Source of the DNA: Streptomyces mangrovisoli
GTDB taxonomy: Bacteria > Actinomycetota > Actinomycetes > Streptomycetales > Streptomycetaceae
DNA length: 64,000 nt
Direction of reading: 5' to 3'
NCBI RefSeq assembly: GCF_000974985.2
Contig: NZ_LAVA02000103.1
Coordinates: 1-64,000, forward strand
Position numbers and translations under genes: made by a program. This document shows, piece after piece, positions 60,901 to 64,000 of the stretch. The first letter of the stretch is position 1. The number at the start of each line of letters is the position of its first letter. Below the pieces are notes generated by a model. The model saw only the letters and a program-made list of their open reading frames with translations. It was not told the origin of the DNA and searched no databases.

Positions 60901-63900
60901 CTACCGCTGGTTCGTCGAGCTGAGCCCGCACCCGTCGCTGCTCACCGCCCTGCGCACGGTCGACGAGGACGTCGTCGCCGTGGGATCGCTCCACCGGGAC
61001 GCGGACGGCCCCGCCTGCCTCGACCGGGCCGCCGCCGAACTCCACGTCCACGGTCGGTCGTTGGACTGGCGTCGGCTCGTCGCCCGCACCGCGCCCGCGC
61101 AACTGCCCACCTACGCCTGGGAGACGCCACGGCACTGGATCGAACCCCAGCGCACGACCGCGCACCCCGGGCTGTTCGACCGGGCCGCGCACCCGCTGCT
61201 CGGCGTCCAGTTGCGCTCGGCGGACGACTCCCGCTGGACCTTCCGCAACGAGTGGTCCCCGGCCACCGCCGACTGGCTGCCCGACCACACCGTGCACGGC
61301 CGGACCGTCGTCTCCGGCACCACCCTCATGGAGCTGTGCCGGGCCGCCCTCGCCGTCGCCCGACCCGACGAACCGGCCGACCTCACCGGCCTGTTGATCC
61401 TCGCGCCCCTCGTACTGCCCGCCACGGGCACGGTCGAGGTGTCGGTGGACGTGGTCACGGAGGCGGCTGCACCCGAGATCACCGTGCACAGCCGCCCGCG
61501 CGGCCAGGCGGCGGACGGCTGGACGCTGCACGCCACCGCGTCGGCGGCTGCACCCGCCGCCCCGCGCACCCAGCCGCCCCCGGAGTGGCCGCGGACCGCC
61601 GAACAGGCCTGGACCGCCGACGCCTACCCACGGCTGGCCGCGCTCGGGCTCACCTACGGACCCGCCTTCCAGGGCGTCCGCGAGGCCGTACGGACCGGTG
61701 ACGGCACCCTGTTGGCGCGGCTCTCCCTGCCGACCGCGGCGCGCGACCTCGCCGACCCCTACCCCCTGCACCCGGCGCTGCTGGACGCGGCGCTGCACGC
61801 GGCCGCCGCGTTCGACGACGGCGGCCGGGTGCTGCTCCCGGTCGCCGCGGCCCGCTGCGTGCTGCCGCCCGGCGGCGCCACCGACCTCGTCGCGGCCGTC
61901 CGCCGCGACACGGGTGCGGACGGCGACCTCACCCTCGACGTCACGCTGTGGGACACCGACGGCATCCCGGCCGGACACCTCGAAGGCGTACGGCTGCGCG
62001 CCGCGGACCCCGCCGACCTCAGCGCCGCCTCGGGCAGCGCACGCCATCTGTACGAGGTGGCCTGGACGGCCGTGACCGCCACCGCGCCACCGCCCGCCGA
62101 GTGGGCCGTCGTCGGCGACGTGCCGGACGGGCTCGTGCCCGGCCTGCACGCGGCGGGCGTCCGCACCGTCGCGGCGGACGGCGCCGGGACCGTCGTACGG
62201 TTCTGGCCCGACCCGGCGTGCCCGCCCGGGCGGGACGCGCCCGAGGAACTGCCCGCCGCCGTCCGCGCGTTCGCGGCCACCGCCCTCGCCGAGGTGCAGG
62301 CGCTCGTCGCGCTGCCCGCCGGCCGGGCGCCCGCCCGGACCGTGTGGGTGACGCGCGGCGCGGTCGGCGCGGCCGACGGCGACGCCGTACCTGGGCTCGC
62401 GCAGTCCGTCCTGTGGGGGCTGGCCCGCAGCGCCCGCGCCGAACACCCCGATCTCGGGCTGACGTTGCTCGACCTCGATGGGGCGGACCCGGACCCGGCC
62501 TCCCTCGTGGCCGCCCTCGGCCTGCCGGACGAGTCCGAGATCGCCGTCCGCGAGGGAACACCGCTCGCACCCCGCCTGATCCGGGCCCGCACCCCGCAGC
62601 CCCCCGCGTCCCCCGACAACGACAGCCGGGCCTCCGCGACCCGGGCCCGCCACCCTGTCGTCCCCACCGACGGCACGGTCCTCGTCACCGGCGGACTCGG
62701 CGCCGTAGGTCTGCACATCGCGCGTCTGCTGGCCGAACACGGCGCCCGCCGACTGCTGTTGACCTCGCGGCAGGGCGGGGACGACCCCCGCGCCGCCGAC
62801 GCGATCGCCGAACTCGCCGCGCTGGGCGCCGAGGCCGAGGTGGCGGCCTGCGACGTCGCGGACGCGGGCGCGCTCGCCGCACTCCTCGACGGCGTGCCGC
62901 TGCGCGGCGTCGTGCACTGCGCGGGCGTCCTCGACGACGGCGTGGTCACCGAACTGACCCCGCAGCGCCTGGAGACGGTGCTGCGGCCCAAGGCCGACGG
63001 CGCCGCGCATCTGCACCGGCTGACCGCCGGCCGGCCGCTGGAGCTGTTCCTGCTGGTCTCCTCCGCCGCCGGTGTCGCGGGCAGCCCCGGCCAGGGCAAC
63101 TACGCCGCCGCCAACGTCTTCCTCGACCAACTCGCCCATCACCGGCGCGCCATGGGTCTGCCCGCGGTGTCCGTCTCCTTCGGCGCCTGGGCCGGCGAGG
63201 GTCTCGCCGCCGCGCACGCCGACCTCGCGCGCATGGCCCGGCTCGGCCACCGCGCCCTCACCCCCGAACAGGGCCGCGACCTCGTCGACCTGTCCCTGCG
63301 CCGCGCCCGCCCCCACCTGGTGGCCTGGTCGCTCGACCTGCCCCGGCTGCGCGAGTCGGCCACGGGACCGCTGTGGAGCGCGCTGCTGCCCGCGGCCCGC
63401 ACCGGCGCCGAGGGCGGCCGCGGCCTGGCCGACCGGCTGGCGGCGCTGCCCGGACCCGAGCGCGCCGAACGCGTGCTGACCCTGGTCCGCGAGGAGATCT
63501 CGCGCGCCCTCGGCCTGCGCTCCGCCGCGTCCGTCCGCCCCGACCAGCCGCTGCGCGACCTCGGCATGGACTCCGTGACCGCGGTCGAGCTGCGCAACCG
63601 CATCGGCCGCCGCGTCGGCGTGAAACTCCCGGCCACCCTGCTCTTCGACCACCCCACCGCCGACCGGGTCACCGCCCATCTGCTCGCCGGACCGCTCGCG
63701 ACGGCCGACCGCGCGACGCCCGCCGCCGCGCCCGCCCCCCTCACCCAGGTCCCCTCCGACGAGCCGATCGCCGTCGTCGCCACGGCGTGCCGGCTGCCCG
63801 GCGGCGTCGACGGCCCCGAGGCGCTGTGGCGCCTGGTCGCCGAGGGCCGCGACGCGATCGGCCCCTTCCCCGCCGGACGCTGGGACGTCGAGTCGCTCTA

Positions 63901-64000
63901 CGACCCCGACCCCGACGCCCCCGGCAAGTCCTACGCCCGCGAGGGCGGCTTCCTCGACGACATCGAGTCCTTCGACGCGGGCTTCTTCGGCATCACCCCG
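57995..64000 (+). CDS. Modular type I polyketide synthase, ACP-KS-AT-DH-KR-ACP-KS... (3'-partial)
   Basis: At least 2002 residues, running off the window. ACP1 has Ser53 in LGLGSRQLV. KS1 (about 121-540) has Cys288 in DTACSSS, His423 in EAHGTGT and His463 in NIGHTQ, so it is a full condensing domain. The AT has Ser800 in GHSQGE and YASH at 900-903, with RVDVVQ, pointing to methylmalonyl-CoA. The DH has His1098 in DHTVHG and Asp1264 in LLDAALH, but the loop is HxxxGxxxxS with Ser1107 in place of the usual Pro. KR has Lys1666, Ser1690 and Tyr1703 with Leu-Asp-Asp at 1646-1648, so active and B-type. There is no ER. ACP2 has Ser1860, and a second KS begins near 1920. The upstream FAAL probably loads ACP1 with a fatty acid. 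GAGGA precedes the ATG. Confidence 0.92.
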   Translation, partial: MPAHEIPHQTSETPVMTEDGVRDWLTSAVAAAAGLDPASVAPDRPLAELGLGSRQLVTLVAELAERVDRPLEPALVFNHPTVAAIASAVLAEGEPGRSARVPAGNAPSGAAGSGGRPDDAVAIVSMACRFPGGADDPEALWRLLDAGTDAVSDVPAGRWDTQGLHDPDPSAAGTAYTLRGGYLDAIDRFDAAFFGISPREADAMDPQQRLLLQTAWETIERAGIVPGTLNGSSTGVYVGLYDSGYLAGAPLAGLDGHTGTGSATSVASGRIAYTLGLEGPAVTVDTACSSSLVALHLAARALAAGECDLALAGGASLLVTPRGHVEFSRLRALSPTGTCGPFSAGADGVVWAEGCGLVLLKRLADARRDGDRVLAVVKGSAINQDGRSQGLSAPSGPAQERVVRAALDAAGLRPGDIDHVEAHGTGTPLGDPIEGGALAAVFGPGRPAGRPLGVGSLKSNIGHTQAAAGIGGVIKTVLALEHERVPASLHADTPTPRVDWAGGGLRLLAAAQAWPYDQERVRRAGISAFGISGTNAHVILEEAPRPAPVPAVSDAAAVPSTELSAPVAELFAPGTAPASEPSAPGTVPVSEAAHPAAAPAAESSAPVAESSAPVAAPALFPLSARSLPALRQQAARLRDELRAHPGTPLPAVAATLAHHRTHFEHRAVVRAGDRDELLAALDALATGDDGDGPEHLTGPLRSAPVGKLAFVFPGQGSQWTGMARDLLAHDAVFADELDRCDAALRPFTGWSAAAVLRGDAGAPSLDRVDVVQPVLFAVMVSLAAVWRARGVRPDAVIGHSQGEVAAACVAGALSLSDAAAVVALRSQALTELSGTGAMAVVGLPHTEVEPRLAALDGRVCVAAVNSGRSTVVAGDVAPMESLIDELAREQVFVRRLDVDYASHSAQVEPVRAAVLDELDGVLATPTAVAWYSTVTGAPVTEELEAGYWYANLREPVRFGPTVERMTADGYRWFVELSPHPSLLTALRTVDEDVVAVGSLHRDADGPACLDRAAAELHVHGRSLDWRRLVARTAPAQLPTYAWETPRHWIEPQRTTAHPGLFDRAAHPLLGVQLRSADDSRWTFRNEWSPATADWLPDHTVHGRTVVSGTTLMELCRAALAVARPDEPADLTGLLILAPLVLPATGTVEVSVDVVTEAAAPEITVHSRPRGQAADGWTLHATASAAAPAAPRTQPPPEWPRTAEQAWTADAYPRLAALGLTYGPAFQGVREAVRTGDGTLLARLSLPTAARDLADPYPLHPALLDAALHAAAAFDDGGRVLLPVAAARCVLPPGGATDLVAAVRRDTGADGDLTLDVTLWDTDGIPAGHLEGVRLRAADPADLSAASGSARHLYEVAWTAVTATAPPPAEWAVVGDVPDGLVPGLHAAGVRTVAADGAGTVVRFWPDPACPPGRDAPEELPAAVRAFAATALAEVQALVALPAGRAPARTVWVTRGAVGAADGDAVPGLAQSVLWGLARSARAEHPDLGLTLLDLDGADPDPASLVAALGLPDESEIAVREGTPLAPRLIRARTPQPPASPDNDSRASATRARHPVVPTDGTVLVTGGLGAVGLHIARLLAEHGARRLLLTSRQGGDDPRAADAIAELAALGAEAEVAACDVADAGALAALLDGVPLRGVVHCAGVLDDGVVTELTPQRLETVLRPKADGAAHLHRLTAGRPLELFLLVSSAAGVAGSPGQGNYAAANVFLDQLAHHRRAMGLPAVSVSFGAWAGEGLAAAHADLARMARLGHRALTPEQGRDLVDLSLRRARPHLVAWSLDLPRLRESATGPLWSALLPAARTGAEGGRGLADRLAALPGPERAERVLTLVREEISRALGLRSAASVRPDQPLRDLGMDSVTAVELRNRIGRRVGVKLPATLLFDHPTADRVTAHLLAGPLATADRATPAAAPAPLTQVPSDEPIAVVATACRLPGGVDGPEALWRLVAEGRDAIGPFPAGRWDVESLYDPDPDAPGKSYAREGGFLDDIESFDAGFFGITP

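Noticed and set aside
57977-63679. A 1900-residue open frame on the minus strand opposite the PKS
   Set aside because: It mirrors the PKS in G/C-rich sequence, has no recognisable domain, and the plus strand carries a complete set of PKS motifs with correct spacing.
1-64000. tRNA, rRNA, IS elements, phage integrase or attachment sites
   Set aside because: Reading for typical motifs (transposase DDE, integrase RHRY, tRNA loops) gave nothing convincing, though a scan tool was not available.

Overview
This is a 64 kb stretch of very GC-rich actinobacterial chromosome. It is almost certainly from Streptomyces: third codon positions are strongly G/C, GTG starts and ATGA/GTGA overlaps are common, and the gene set is typical of the genus (SsgA-like sporulation protein, NsdB-type regulator, DUF397, LAL regulator, SpoIIE-type phosphatase, type I PKS). 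The genus call is inferred from style and content, not from a marker gene. I saw no rRNA, tRNA, CRISPR array, insertion sequence or prophage.

Layout. (1) 1-9 kb: a kinesin-light-chain-like TPR protein, a 9-residue-repeat protein coupled to an RDD membrane protein, then a tight PPK2 kinase / P-type cation ATPase / SulP transporter run and a phytoene-desaturase-like flavoprotein. (2) 10.7-13.4 kb: a nitronate monooxygenase / acyl-CoA ligase pair behind two palindromic operators. (3) 13.4-28.3 kb: a dense aromatic-catabolism region. It holds an MhpA-type hydroxylase, an extradiol (VOC) dioxygenase, an FAH-family hydrolase and an acetoacetyl-CoA synthetase, opposed to a GntR regulator. Beside these lie a frameshifted PucR/CdaR regulator, a two-component flavin monooxygenase with its reductase, an IclR regulator, a SnoaL-like protein and two amidohydrolases. 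(4) 28.5-41 kb: a STAND NTPase (NB-ARC plus TPR), three adenylating ligases including phenylacetate-CoA ligase, a broken alpha/beta hydrolase, and an operon of enoyl-CoA hydratase, DUF35 protein and two thiolase-like proteins. (5) 41-55 kb: regulatory, developmental and housekeeping genes: DUF397, a large LAL regulator, a secreted amidase, a phosphotransferase opposed to an NsdB-like regulator, a PAS/SpoIIE phosphatase, an SsgA-like protein, a Gfo/Idh/MocA oxidoreductase and a baeRF3 protein. (6) 55.8 kb to the edge: a fatty acyl-AMP ligase followed by a modular type I PKS that opens with a free-standing N-terminal ACP. This looks like the start of a lipid-initiated polyketide cluster that continues past the window.

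How the parts fit. The same operator, TCTGAC-N5-GTCAGA, sits before the nitronate monooxygenase/ligase pair and between a ligase and the hydratase/DUF35/thiolase operon 26 kb away. This suggests one regulon (probably TetR-type, regulator not in the window) for CoA-dependent breakdown of a terpenoid, steroid-like or aromatic acid. The ring-cleavage genes would feed small acids, including acetoacetate, into the same CoA metabolism. A family of about twelve copies of a GC-rich palindromic element (core AGTTCCCCGCGCCCCT) is scattered between genes, often as facing pairs, and one pair lies inside the broken hydrolase gene. The most interesting prospects are the lipid-initiated PKS at the right edge, the shared operator, and the gene-disrupting palindrome pair.
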